From contig NZ_FNOS01000004.1 in the NCBI RefSeq assembly GCF_900107115.1, forward strand, positions 248,001 to 312,000: 64,000 nt of DNA. Direction: 5' to 3'. Origin of the DNA: Salimicrobium album (lineage in GTDB: Bacteria > Bacillota > Bacilli > Bacillales > Halobacillaceae). A model generated the notes under the pieces. It made no database searches. It worked only from the letters and a program-made list of their open reading frames with translations, and was not told where the DNA came from. Shown here one piece after another: positions 54,820 to 63,089 of this stretch (the stretch's first letter is position 1; every line of letters starts with the position of its first letter). The translations under genes and the position numbers were made by a program.

Positions 54820-54848
54820 AAAACCGGACCCATCGGGTTCGGTTTTTT
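54820..54848 (+). terminator. Terminator upstream of repeat copy 1
   Basis: AACCGgACCC / GGGTtCGGTT stem and TTTTTT. The same AAACCGGACC-based terminator precedes repeat copy 2 at 57157. Confidence 0.88.
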
Positions 54849-54878
54849 GTTTTTGTACCACTCGAATCCTGGTATCCT

Positions 54879-55022
54879 TCCTTTCAGAAGAGGTAAGAGA
54901 GGCCGAAGGGAAGGATTAGATGCTTTTCCTGCCGTTGGGGAGAGGAAAATAGTAGTGAAGGTCACGATTACGGAAGAAACGTTACCTTCAGTCCCATTGT
55001 CAAAGCGCGAAGGGAAGGAAAA
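54879..55022 (+). repeat. Structured dispersed repeat, copy 1
   Basis: Aligns gap-free (constant offset 2326) with copy 2; 101 of 140 compared bases identical. Shared blocks TTCAGAAG, CTTTTCCTGCCGTTGGGGAGA (landmark), GAAGGTNACGATTACGG, CGTTACCTTC and GAAGGGAAGGAA. Predicted fold: outer stem CCTTCCTTTC / GAAGGGAAGG, an inner TTTTCC / GGAAAA hairpin and a GAAGGT...ACCTTC hairpin. No ORF is convincing within the 490-base gap that contains it. Confidence 0.75.
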
Positions 55023-55125
55023 ATCGGGATTCACACATTACGAATGGGTTGTGCCGTTTTTTTCGGTTAAAAGATGAGGTAACCCTTTCCACAGAATAAG
55101 GATCTGGACCGACTACACTCATTTT

Positions 55126-55188
55126 TGTAAAAAGTATTTGACATAATAGGCAACGATGCTACAATGAAAATGTCAAAAACATTTTACA
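55126..55188 (+). promoter_or_regulatory. Promoter with 19-bp inverted-repeat operator
   Basis: TTGACA (55138-55143), 16-base spacer, TACAAT (55160-55165). Arms TGTAAAAAGTATTTGACAT (55126-55144) and ATGTCAAAAACATTTTACA (55170-55188) are complementary at 17 of 19 positions and bracket the promoter, a strong candidate operator for the HTH protein at 55513. Confidence 0.78.
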
Positions 55189-55207
55189 TTATAACAGGAG
55201 GTATTGG

Positions 55208-55510
55208 ATGGACTGGGTCAAAGTCGTATATGCGTTCGTTTTGCTTGCATGTGCTGTATACATTTTGAGTGTAACTTTTTTCGCAAGAGGGGACGAAAGG
55301 AAGAAATTCATCAATCGTAAGGCTCAATCGTATACGTTTGGAGTGATCTTCGGAACGCTGATTCTGGATATTGGCAATGTGATTTTTCAGACGGTCCGTG
55401 GGAACCCCGCCAGTTACGGGGAAGGAATCTCACCGCTCATGTTCCTCACTATAATTATAGTCATTTATATGGGAACGCTGCTATTTTACAGAAATAAGTA
55501 TGGGAATTAA
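55208..55510 (+). CDS. Small three-TM membrane protein paired with an HTH regulator
   Basis: A 100-residue protein with TMs near 4-24, 43-62 and 77-94 and a basic loop (RGDERKKFINRKAQS). AACAGGAGGT precedes the ATG. The stop is two bases before the HTH gene, so the two are one operon. No function recognised. Confidence 0.75.
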   Translation: MDWVKVVYAFVLLACAVYILSVTFFARGDERKKFINRKAQSYTFGVIFGTLILDIGNVIFQTVRGNPASYGEGISPLMFLTIIIVIYMGTLLFYRNKYGN

Positions 55511-55512
55511 CT

Positions 55513-55707
55513 ATGGAAAATCAGATCAAAGAACTCAGAAAAACGGCGAAACTGTCGCAGGAGGAACTGGCCAGGGCCTGTAAAGTTTCCAGACAGACGA
55601 TAAATGCAATCGAGAACAATAAATATGATCCCACCCTGCAGCTGGCATTTGATATTGCCTCTATACTGGACTCCACTGTGGATGACCTGTTCGTCCCCAA
55701 GATGTAG
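55513..55707 (+). CDS. Small XRE-type HTH regulator
   Basis: A 64-residue protein that is essentially one HTH domain (IKELRKTAKLSQEELARACKVSRQTINAIENNKYDPTLQLAFDIA; landmark), of the same short class as the gene at 4300. It is coupled to the preceding membrane protein and probably represses the operon through the inverted repeat at 55126-55188. Confidence 0.88.
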   Translation: MENQIKELRKTAKLSQEELARACKVSRQTINAIENNKYDPTLQLAFDIASILDSTVDDLFVPKM

Positions 55708-55796
55708 GCGGTCTTCCCCCGTGTTTACTTGATTTACATTTGGTGATTCTGTAAAGTTAATGAATGAAAATACAACAAGGATCGGGAGGAGTTTGG

Positions 55797-57137
55797 ATGA
55801 CGCACGTACGTTTTGATTATGATAAAGCACTGAAGTTTATGAACGAACATGAGGTAGGCTATATGCAGGATGCTGTTTCTCTCGCCCATCGTGCCCTGCA
55901 CGAAGGAACAGGGGCCGGAAGTGATTTTCTCGGGTGGCTGGACCTGCCTGAAAACTATGATCAGGAGGAATTCGGGCGTATCGAGAAATCAGCGGAGAAG
56001 ATTAAAGGCGATTCGGACGTATTGCTCGTTATCGGTATCGGAGGATCTTACCTCGGAGCGCGGGCTGCGATTGAAATGCTGCAGCACAGTTTCTTCAATG
56101 AGCTCGAAGACCGCAGCACACCCCAGGTGTTTTTCGTAGGTAACAATATAAGTTCTTCCTACATTAACGATCTGCTTGAACTGATCAGGAATAAAGACGT
56201 ATCCATCAACGTTATTTCGAAAAGTGGTACGACGACGGAACCGGCGATCGCCTTCCGTATTTTCCGTAAGTTCCTTGAAGAGAAATACGGCAAAGAAGAA
56301 GCGACGAAACGGATTTATGCCACCACTGATAAGAAAAAAGGTGCGCTCAAAACACTGGCGGATGAACAGGGATATGAAAGTTTCGTCGTTCCGGATGATG
56401 TCGGAGGACGGTACTCCGTTCTGACAGCAGTAGGCCTGCTGCCGATTGCTGCTTCCGGTATTCCGATACAGGAAATAATGAAAGGCGCCCGCAAAGCTCA
56501 GCACGAACTTTCCGGTTCTTCGCTTGAGGATAACCCGGCGTATCAGTATGCAGCGGTTCGCAATATTTTCTACAATAAAGGTAAATCGATTGAAATGCTC
56601 GTGAACTATGAACCGGGACTGCAGTACTTCTCCGAATGGTGGAAGCAGTTGTTCGGAGAAAGTGAAGGGAAGGACCAGAAAGGTATTTTCCCTGCATCGG
56701 CAAACTTCTCGACAGATCTTCACTCTCTCGGTCAGTTCATACAGGACGGCCGCAAAGATCTGTTCGAAACGGTTCTTCATGTGGAGAAGCCGAAGTCCGA
56801 TTATACGCTCGAAGCGGAAGAGAATGATCTGGACGGGCTGAACTACCTCGCCGGTAAAACGATTTCCGAAGTGAACGAGAAAGCGTACCAGGGAACGATG
56901 CTTGCGCATACGGACGGAGATGTTCCGAACCTGATCGTCCATGTGCCTGAGATGGATGCCTACACATTCGGTTATCTCGTATATTTCTTTGAGAAAGCCT
57001 GTGCCATCAGCGGCTATATCCTCGGAGTGAATCCGTTCGATCAGCCGGGAGTGGAAGCGTATAAGAAGAATATGTTTGCCCTCCTCGGTAAACCCGGCTT
57101 CGAAAAAGAGAAAGAAGAACTGGAGAAACGTCTGTAA
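55797..57137 (+). CDS. pgi: Glucose-6-phosphate isomerase
   Basis: Glycolytic enzyme of 446 residues interconverting glucose-6-P and fructose-6-P. Landmarks: [29 protein letters not shown] (sugar-phosphate site), [16 protein letters not shown] (signature 1 region), Glu in the [21 protein letters not shown] region and the C-terminal [14 protein letters not shown] with the catalytic Lys. ATG 55797 follows GGGAGGAG by six bases. Gene position near yugI/yugJ matches B. subtilis. Confidence 0.96.
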   Translation: MTHVRFDYDKALKFMNEHEVGYMQDAVSLAHRALHEGTGAGSDFLGWLDLPENYDQEEFGRIEKSAEKIKGDSDVLLVIGIGGSYLGARAAIEMLQHSFFNELEDRSTPQVFFVGNNISSSYINDLLELIRNKDVSINVISKSGTTTEPAIAFRIFRKFLEEKYGKEEATKRIYATTDKKKGALKTLADEQGYESFVVPDDVGGRYSVLTAVGLLPIAASGIPIQEIMKGARKAQHELSGSSLEDNPAYQYAAVRNIFYNKGKSIEMLVNYEPGLQYFSEWWKQLFGESEGKDQKGIFPASANFSTDLHSLGQFIQDGRKDLFETVLHVEKPKSDYTLEAEENDLDGLNYLAGKTISEVNEKAYQGTMLAHTDGDVPNLIVHVPEMDAYTFGYLVYFFEKACAISGYILGVNPFDQPGVEAYKKNMFALLGKPGFEKEKEELEKRL

Positions 57138-57156
57138 AAATAGCATGGCACTTATG

Positions 57157-57186
57157 AAACCGGACCCCAGGGGCCCGGTTTTTGTG
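57157..57186 (+). terminator. Terminator after pgi, upstream of repeat copy 2
   Basis: AAACCGGgcCC-type stem: AACCGGaCCCC / GGGGcCCGGTT followed by TTTT. Confidence 0.9.
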
Positions 57187-57205
57187 TTTGTTTATTGTTT
57201 TCGTG

Positions 57206-57349
57206 CCCTTCAGAAGGCAAGGGGGGGACTGAAGGTAAGGCAAAACCACTTTTCCTGCCGTTGGGGAGAAAAAAACGGCGCCGAAGGTAACGATTACGGG
57301 ATAATCGTTACCTTCAGGACGATTTTCAGCGTGTGAAGGGAAGGAAAAC
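57206..57349 (+). repeat. Structured dispersed repeat, copy 2
   Basis: Partner of the element at 54879-55022 in the same orientation. Here the inner hairpin is perfect: GAAGGTAACGATTA (57283-57296), CGGGA loop, TAATCGTTACCTTC (57302-57315). Outer pairing GCCCTTC (57205-57211) / GAAGGG (57335-57340). Lies in the 300-base gap between pgi and trxA with no ORF. Confidence 0.78.
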
Positions 57350-57387
57350 CGGCATTTCCATGAAAAAAAGGCGCGTTTCTATAAAAC

Positions 57388-57424
57388 AACAAAAAAACTC
57401 CCCGCTTCTTCCTGCGGGGAGTCT
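57388..57424 (-). terminator. Terminator after trxA
   Basis: Minus strand GACTCCCCGC / GCGGGGAGTT stem followed by TTTTTTG. Confidence 0.9.
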
Positions 57425-57437
57425 TCACATTCGTCTA

Positions 57438-57749
57438 TTACACGTGTTTTTGTGCTGTAGCCATGATTTCTTCTTTCGGTTGGAAACCGACGGCCTGGTC
57501 TACAACTTCCCCGTCTTTAAGGAAAAGAAGGGTAGGAATGCTCATCACGCTGTGTTTCTGAGCAGTTTCCGGATTTTCATCAACGTTCAATTGTACGACG
57601 CTGATCTGATTATCCTCTTCATCGATCTCCTCAAGTACAGGAGCAATCATTTTGCAGGGACCGCACCACGGAGCTCCGAATTCAGCTACGACGAGACCTT
57701 CTTTCGTCTCTTCGGTGAATGTGGAATCTGTAACATCTTTAACAGCCAT
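57438..57749 (-). CDS. trxA: Thioredoxin
   Basis: Cytosolic disulfide reductase of 103 residues with the active site APWCGPCKM (Cys about 28 and 31), the cis-proline region MSIPTLLFLKDG and C-terminal GFQPKEEI. Divergent from the CGNR regulator gene, with shared upstream operator-like repeats. Standard size for TrxA. Confidence 0.95.
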   Translation of the reverse strand: MAVKDVTDSTFTEETKEGLVVAEFGAPWCGPCKMIAPVLEEIDEEDNQISVVQLNVDENPETAQKHSVMSIPTLLFLKDGEVVDQAVGFQPKEEIMATAQKHV

Positions 57750-57773
57750 GATATCTCTCCTTCGTGCTATTAT

Positions 57774-57851
57774 TTCTAACCGTTAAAATCAAACTAAATG
57801 GTTAGAATTACACTTTAAAATATGATAGGATAAAAGTCAACCATTCAGTTT
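57774..57851. promoter_or_regulatory. Operator-like repeats between trxA and the CGNR gene
   Basis: TTCTAACC (57774-57781) / GGTTAGAA (57800-57807) is a perfect inverted repeat, and AAACTAAATGGTT (57791-57803) recurs inverted as AACCATTCAGTTT (57839-57851) with one mismatch. The clustered AACC/GGTT half-sites suggest autoregulation by the CGNR protein. Confidence 0.6.
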
Positions 57852-57864
57852 AAGGAGAATGTAT

Positions 57865-58419
57865 ATGACTGTGATAACGGAAACAGGATATTCTTATATC
57901 AGTGATCATCTTTTCGTGAACTTCCTGAATACGATCAATGGGGCAAACAGCCAGGTGACGGACCTTCTCATGCAGGAATCCGGGACCGATAAGTGGCTGG
58001 AGTTGATGTACAGCCGGGAACTGCTCAATTCTGAACAATTCAGGAAGCTGAAGGAAGAAACTTTTGATGATGGTGCGATCCGCGATTTCCGTAACAGGGG
58101 CAGGGAGTATGTGTTGGAAGGGAAACATACGGAATTCATCTCGTCTCTGACCGGGAACGTGAAGCAGGCACCTCTCTACTTTGATAAGCATTTAAATCCG
58201 GTCCCGAGTTGCGGCGGCAGCCGTGGACTTCTATCCCTCCTCTCTTATAAAATGCTCGAAGCATACCAGGGCAACATTTTTTCCAAAATAAAAAAATGTC
58301 ATTCCCCGGCCTGTTATGCATTATTCGTAGATTACAGCGGGAGAAGGAAATGGTGCTCCATGGAAATATGCGGCAACCGTACAAAAGCGCGAAAGCACTA
58401 TGCAAAGAAAAAGGAATAA
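57865..58419 (+). CDS. CGNR zinc-finger (ABATE domain) regulator
   Basis: A 184-residue putative transcription regulator: N-terminal ABATE domain (about 1-130, FVNFLNTI) proposed to sense a ligand, and C-terminal zinc finger C-x4-C ... C-x4-CGNR (CHSPACYALFVDYSGRRKWCSMEICGNR; landmark, about 143-170) that probably binds DNA. ATG 57865 sits seven bases after AAGGAG; ATG 57859 would be too close. Ligand unknown. Confidence 0.87.
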   Translation: MTVITETGYSYISDHLFVNFLNTINGANSQVTDLLMQESGTDKWLELMYSRELLNSEQFRKLKEETFDDGAIRDFRNRGREYVLEGKHTEFISSLTGNVKQAPLYFDKHLNPVPSCGGSRGLLSLLSYKMLEAYQGNIFSKIKKCHSPACYALFVDYSGRRKWCSMEICGNRTKARKHYAKKKE

Positions 58420-58478
58420 TCCGAAGTACAGAGAATTCATAGTACAGAACGGAAATACAGAATAAAGGGGACGATGAT

Positions 58479-59540
58479 ATGAGTGAAAAAAATACGGACT
58501 TTCTTATGGAGCTGCTGAACACAGCCTCTCCTTCAAGCTATGAAATGCCGATTCAGAAAAAATGGATGGAGGCGATGAAACCTTACGCGGATGAAATCCG
58601 CACGGATCATGCGGGTAACGTGATCGCCGTCAAGAACCCGGAAGCCGAAATGAAAGTGATGCTTGCCGGTCACTGTGATGAAATAGCGCTTGTAGTAAAC
58701 AGAATCGATGAGGACGGATACGTATATATCGATAAAATGGGCGGCGTGAACCCGAAAGCGGCCATAGGAATGAAAGTGGATATCCTGGGCACACACGGCC
58801 GTCTCTCAGGCGTGATCGGAGTCAACGCTCAGCATCACGGTGGCATCAAGGGAGATTTTGACCTGAGCGATCTGTTCATTGACTGCGGGGCGAAATCAAG
58901 AGAGGAAGTCACTGAATATGTACAGATCGGGGATCTTGCCGTTTATAGACGGACACCGGAAGTGATGATGGACAGGTACGTTACCGGACGGGGACTTGAT
59001 AACAGAACCGGCCAGTATATCGTGGGAGAAGTGTTGCGGAGACTCCATCAGACGAATATCAATGTGGGAGTATATGCAGCCAGCACCGTAAATGAAGAAA
59101 CGAATATGGGAGGAGCTTATTTCGCTGCAGCCGGAGTGGAACCTTCTATGGCTATCGCCTGCGACGTCACGTTCGCTACCGATTACCCGGGAGTAGATAA
59201 AAAAACACACGGGGACGTGGAGCTTGAGAAAGGCCCGGTGCTCGCCAAAGGAGCACCGATCAACCGGAATATTAATCAATTGCTTGAAAAAGCTGCCGGA
59301 GAGAAGGATATTTCTCTTCAATATGAACTTACGTCACGAGCTACCGGTACAGATGCCGATCGGATGAGGCTGACCGGGAAAGGCGTGCCTGTAAGTCTCG
59401 TTTCCCTTCCGCTAAGATATATGCATTCGCCGGTCGAAACGGCCAGTCTTGAAGATATAGAGGAGTGCATTGAGCTTCTCGTGACCTTCATCAGTAATTT
59501 GAACGGCGAGGAGAGCCTTAACCCGCTGGACTTAGTATGA
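58479..59540 (+). CDS. M42 family aminopeptidase
   Basis: Two-zinc aminopeptidase (glutamyl/deblocking type) of 353 residues forming large cytosolic oligomers in relatives. Metal ligands and catalytic residues: LAGHCDEIALVV (His, Asp), GRGLDNRTG (Asp), VNEETNMGGAY (Glu-Glu, catalytic base and ligand), ACDVTFATDYPG (Asp) and YMHSPVE (His). GGGGACG precedes the ATG. Role: degradation of small peptides. Confidence 0.92.
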   Translation: MSEKNTDFLMELLNTASPSSYEMPIQKKWMEAMKPYADEIRTDHAGNVIAVKNPEAEMKVMLAGHCDEIALVVNRIDEDGYVYIDKMGGVNPKAAIGMKVDILGTHGRLSGVIGVNAQHHGGIKGDFDLSDLFIDCGAKSREEVTEYVQIGDLAVYRRTPEVMMDRYVTGRGLDNRTGQYIVGEVLRRLHQTNINVGVYAASTVNEETNMGGAYFAAAGVEPSMAIACDVTFATDYPGVDKKTHGDVELEKGPVLAKGAPINRNINQLLEKAAGEKDISLQYELTSRATGTDADRMRLTGKGVPVSLVSLPLRYMHSPVETASLEDIEECIELLVTFISNLNGEESLNPLDLV

Positions 59541-59565
59541 ATTCAGATGATTTTCATTAAAACAA

Positions 59566-59602
59566 AGACGAGACCCGAATGCAGGGTCTCGTCTTTGTTT
59601 CG
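59566..59602. terminator. Bidirectional terminator
   Basis: AAAGACGAGACCC / GGGTCTCGTCTTT perfect stem between convergent genes. Confidence 0.92.
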
Positions 59603-59608
59603 TATGAA

Positions 59609-59971
59609 TCATTCTTCTTCATCCACGCGGATACGGGCAGTAGGCATCGCTTCGAGTCGTTCCACCGGAATGTCTTTGCCGGAAATTTCGCTTTTTCCAT
59701 ACGTACCTTTTTCAATCTTCTCAAGACCGTCCACTGCAGCCAGGTAACGCTCGCGTGCTGTGTCAAAAAGCGTCTGCTCTTTGGACTGTTCGTGCATTTC
59801 CGTACCGGAGTCGGCCGGATGGTCCTGGATAGACGAGATATCACCGGTGTTGTCTTTCGAATATTCTCCGTTTTCATATCCGTCGTGGTGACGTTCCATT
59901 TCTTCTTCCGCTTCTTCTTTGATTTCGGTAAGGCGCTGTTTGAAGTGTTGCAGTTGTTCTTCGGATAGCAT
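59609..59971 (-). CDS. TraR/DksA-like protein of the YteA group, zinc cysteines absent
   Basis: A 120-residue protein: N-terminal coiled coil (LQHFKQRLTEIKEEAEEEMERH, about 8-40), HDGYENGEYSKDNTGDISSIQDHPAD motif typical of YteA/YocK, and the C-terminal finger region EKGTYGKSEISGKDIPVERLEAMPTA in which the usual CxxC cysteines are Ser or Lys and no distal pair exists, so it cannot bind zinc in the normal way. DksA relatives act on RNA polymerase; a role here is inferred. Located next to men genes. Confidence 0.85.
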   Translation of the reverse strand: MLSEEQLQHFKQRLTEIKEEAEEEMERHHDGYENGEYSKDNTGDISSIQDHPADSGTEMHEQSKEQTLFDTARERYLAAVDGLEKIEKGTYGKSEISGKDIPVERLEAMPTARIRVDEEE

Positions 59972-59992
59972 AAAATAATCCTCCTTATAGAT

Positions 59993-60379
59993 TCACGCAG
60001 GAACGACACCGAGAGTGCAGCGGGATACGGACAGGTTATTACCGTCTTCGTCGGTGATCTCCACCGACCACACCATGGTACGACCGCCCCGGTGCACCGG
60101 TACTGCCTTTGCATATACCGTTCCGTCACGTTTACTTCTGATGTGGTTAGCGTTGATTTCGATGCCGAATACCTGCTGCTGTTCAGGGTCGATGTTCAGA
60201 AATCCTCCGATACTTGCTGCCGATTCCGCCAGCGCAACGTTGGCGCCGCCGTGAAGAAAACCCATCGGCTGATGAGTCCGGTTATCCACAGGCATCGACA
60301 TCTTCACCTGTTCCTTATCCGCTTCTATCAGTTCTATTCCAAGCGTTTCCATTAAAGTGTTTTTCAACATTTCTTTCAT
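59993..60379 (-). CDS. menI: Hotdog-fold thioesterase, probable DHNA-CoA hydrolase (MenI/YuxO type)
   Basis: A 128-residue PaaI/EntH-like thioesterase. The active-site region is GFLHGGANVALAESAASIGGF (Glu about 59, His about 51; landmark), with AKAVPVHRGGRTMVWSVEI downstream. ATG 60379 has AAAGGA nine bases upstream; ATG 60388 touches that site. Position beside menA, menF and menD supports hydrolysis of 1,4-dihydroxy-2-naphthoyl-CoA in menaquinone synthesis, though other acyl-CoA substrates are possible. Confidence 0.82.
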   Translation of the reverse strand: MKEMLKNTLMETLGIELIEADKEQVKMSMPVDNRTHQPMGFLHGGANVALAESAASIGGFLNIDPEQQQVFGIEINANHIRSKRDGTVYAKAVPVHRGGRTMVWSVEITDEDGNNLSVSRCTLGVVPA

Positions 60380-60474
60380 GACACTCATTCCTTTCCAGTT
60401 TTCCCGTAATTTTTCCGTTCAAACTTAAGAGTGAAAGCAGTGTTTCCGCGCACCCTTACTGATTACTATATATG

Positions 60475-60513
60475 AAGAAGAGGGGGTGCGGTAGTGCCCC
60501 CCCTCTTCTTTTT
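60475..60513. terminator. GC-rich hairpin between menI and menA
   Basis: GAAGAGGGGG / CCCCCTCTTC stem with TTTTTC on the plus side; on the minus strand it separates menA from menI. Confidence 0.7.
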
Positions 60514-60522
60514 CTGCTTATT

Positions 60523-61461
60523 TTAAATCAGGGAAATGAGTAAGGACAGCCCGAGCAGCACCCCGTAGAAAGTGTTCGTCTGGGCGGTACCTTTCATAGC
60601 CGGCATCATATCCACCGGTGTCTTCTTCCCGGAGAAGCTTCTCACCGCTTTTTGAGCGTGAACGGCACTGAGAAGAGTGAGAAGAGACCACCATGGCAAT
60701 AATCCGGTGATTATATAAATGATTGTCAGCAGGTAAACGATGATAAAGTTCGCTGCCAGAAAAGTCACTGCCCCCTCGTGTCCGAGGAGAATGGCGAGTG
60801 TACGTCTGCCGTTCGTTTCATCTCCGACGCGGTCCCGGATATTATTAGCCATCATAATCGCTCCAATGCAGATGGCAACAGGAATGGAGATACCGAAAAC
60901 GGCCCAGGTGACAACTTCCGTCTGGATGTAATAAGCGATACCTATGATGACAGGACCCATAAAAAACCCGGCTACCAGCTCACCAAATGGGGTATAAGCG
61001 ATAGGGAGGGGGCCTCCGGTATACAAATACCCGACGAGCATGGAAGCAGAGCCTATAAGGGCGATCCACCATGAGGTGAGCATACATATATACACACCGA
61101 GAAGTACGGCGATGGCGAAGAAAGATAGTGCGAGATATAATACCGTTTTGGGATGGATGCCATCGCGTACGATCGTGCCTCCGATACCGACAGACTCTTC
61201 CGTGTCAAGCCCGCGGACGTAGTCATAGTATTCATTGAACATATTCGTGGCAGCCTGAATGAGTATAGAGGCGATCAGCATGGCTGCAAACAGCCCGAGA
61301 GCGATCGTGCCCTCTTTATGGATGACGGCAAACATCGTTCCCACAAATACAGGAACGAAAGACGCAGTCAGGGTGTGGGGTCTCAGCAGACGCCACCACA
61401 CATGGAAGCCGCTCCGTTCATTCAGAGAAGCCCGTACGTCATTTGTGGTTCCGGTGCTCAT
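60523..61461 (-). CDS. menA: 1,4-dihydroxy-2-naphthoate polyprenyltransferase MenA
   Basis: UbiA-family integral membrane prenyltransferase of 312 residues, attaching the isoprenoid tail to DHNA. The two Asp-rich Mg2+/diphosphate motifs are NEYYDYVRGLDTEES (about 75-90) and NNIRDRVGDETNGRRT (about 205-220). About eight to nine TM segments. Divergent from menF as in other Bacillaceae. Confidence 0.94.
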   Translation of the reverse strand: MSTGTTNDVRASLNERSGFHVWWRLLRPHTLTASFVPVFVGTMFAVIHKEGTIALGLFAAMLIASILIQAATNMFNEYYDYVRGLDTEESVGIGGTIVRDGIHPKTVLYLALSFFAIAVLLGVYICMLTSWWIALIGSASMLVGYLYTGGPLPIAYTPFGELVAGFFMGPVIIGIAYYIQTEVVTWAVFGISIPVAICIGAIMMANNIRDRVGDETNGRRTLAILLGHEGAVTFLAANFIIVYLLTIIYIITGLLPWWSLLTLLSAVHAQKAVRSFSGKKTPVDMMPAMKGTAQTNTFYGVLLGLSLLISLI

Positions 61462-61616
61462 GAAGCTTCTCTCCTTTAATCATTAGTAATAACATACTAA
61501 GTTTAGGCAAATCAGCAGGTAGTGTCAATCTTTGTAACCCGCTGCCATATGGAGGGAGGGGATAGTGTATGAACTGCTGCGAAAGTTCTTTTTTCCACCG
61601 GCTGTCAACAGATTTC

Positions 61617-61645
61617 TTGAAGCCTAAGTAAAAAGAGAATAAAAT
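61617..61645 (+). promoter_or_regulatory. SigA-type promoter of menF-menD
   Basis: TTGAAG (61617-61622), 17-base spacer, TAAAAT (61640-61645). Confidence 0.72.
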
Positions 61646-61688
61646 AGAGAAAGATATGAAAGCTGTCCCCCGGGATAGGAGGAGAAAA

Positions 61689-63089
61689 ATGCTACAAGTG
61701 AAAACTTTTCAAACAGAGGATAAATTACGCAATGTGCATGAGGAGGCCCGGATGAACGATGAGCCGCTCCTGATGAGTATTACAGAAAGAATAGACCCGC
61801 TAGACCCTTTTTCTTTTTTTGAACAGGGAAAGCAGGTGGATATGCACCGTCATTTCTGGAAAAGTGCGGAAGAAGATTTCACCCTTGTCGGTATCGGAAG
61901 CGCTGTACGGATATCGAAAGAAGGAGAAGGACGTTTTCAGGAGACTGAGCAGGAGCTGTTCGACTGGCGAAAGAGTGTCCGGCAGTGGAATCCTTACAAT
62001 AAGAAAGGAACCGGTACGGTAGCTCTCGGAGGATTCGGCTTCCGCCCTGAATCGGGCGGGGAAGAACCCTGGCAGGAATTCCCGAACAGCAGCATGACGA
62101 TTCCTGAGTTCCTTTTGACCAATGATGCGGAAGGTTCTTTTCTGACGACGAATTATCTCGTTTCGCCGGAGGAGGACGTCGAAACGATTATATGCCGGAT
62201 GGAAGAAGATAAGGAGAGACTGCAGACTTCCGACTCTTCCGGTGACACGGAAACCGGTGTCCGTCTTGAGAAAATCGAAGAGGTGCGTCCGAAAGAATGG
62301 AAGCAGTCGATCGCCGACGCCACTGCTGAACTGAAAGCAGGCACTCTTTCGAAAGTGGTGCTGGCACGGGAAGTCCGCCTGACGTTCGACTCCGAAGCCT
62401 CGATTACGAAAGTGCTGAAGGATCTTTCCGACATGCAGAACTCGAGTTACGTGTTCGCGTTTGAACACGGCGGCTCCTATTTCGTCGGGGCTACACCGGA
62501 GCGGCTGGTGAAAGTCGAGGACGATGAGCTGTTTTCGGCCTGTCTGGCCGGCACGACGAAGCGCGGGAGTAGCGAGGAGGAAGATGAGACACTCGGTCTT
62601 GCTTTACTCAACGACCAGAAGAACCGTCTGGAACATGACTATGTCGTTCAGATGATCCGGGGTGCCGTGGAGAATTACTCCGTAAACGTAGAGATTCCGG
62701 AAGCACCGTCATTATATAAACTTAGAAACCTGCAGCACTTGTATACGCCGGTGAAAGCGAAACTGAAGGAAGGGTACTCCCTTCTTGATGTAGTGAAAGA
62801 TCTTCATCCGACTCCAGCTCTCGGGGGGCTCCCGCAAAAAGAAGCCGTTACCTATATCAGCCTCCACGAAGTGATGAACCGCGGGTGGTATGCAAGTCCG
62901 GTCGGGTGGATCGATGGCGGAAGGAATGGGGAATTCGCTGTTGCTATCCGTTCTGCTCTCATACGGGGAGATAAAGCTTCTCTGTTCGCCGGATGCGGCG
63001 TAGTAGAGGATTCGAAGCCGGAAGAAGAATATGAAGAGACGAAAGTGAAGCTGAAACCGATGCTTGCAGTTTTAGGAGGGGAAGAATGA
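61689..63089 (+). CDS. menF: Isochorismate synthase MenF
   Basis: Chorismate-binding enzyme of 466 residues making isochorismate for menaquinone. Landmarks in the C-terminal half: LSKVVLAREV (catalytic Lys about 222), PERLVKVEDDELFSACLAGTTKRG, NRLEHDYVVQMIRG, HPTPALGGLPQKEA and SPVGWIDGGRNGEFAVAIRSA (landmarks). ATG 61689 follows AGGAGGAG; an upstream in-frame ATG (61656) has none. Its stop overlaps the menD start by 4 bases (ATGA). Confidence 0.94.
   Translation: MLQVKTFQTEDKLRNVHEEARMNDEPLLMSITERIDPLDPFSFFEQGKQVDMHRHFWKSAEEDFTLVGIGSAVRISKEGEGRFQETEQELFDWRKSVRQWNPYNKKGTGTVALGGFGFRPESGGEEPWQEFPNSSMTIPEFLLTNDAEGSFLTTNYLVSPEEDVETIICRMEEDKERLQTSDSSGDTETGVRLEKIEEVRPKEWKQSIADATAELKAGTLSKVVLAREVRLTFDSEASITKVLKDLSDMQNSSYVFAFEHGGSYFVGATPERLVKVEDDELFSACLAGTTKRGSSEEEDETLGLALLNDQKNRLEHDYVVQMIRGAVENYSVNVEIPEAPSLYKLRNLQHLYTPVKAKLKEGYSLLDVVKDLHPTPALGGLPQKEAVTYISLHEVMNRGWYASPVGWIDGGRNGEFAVAIRSALIRGDKASLFAGCGVVEDSKPEEEYEETKVKLKPMLAVLGGEE

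Noticed and set aside
55989-57146. 385-codon open frame on the minus strand opposite pgi
   Set aside because: Shadow of pgi; composition (many Arg, Phe, Ile) is that of an antisense frame, with no family resemblance.
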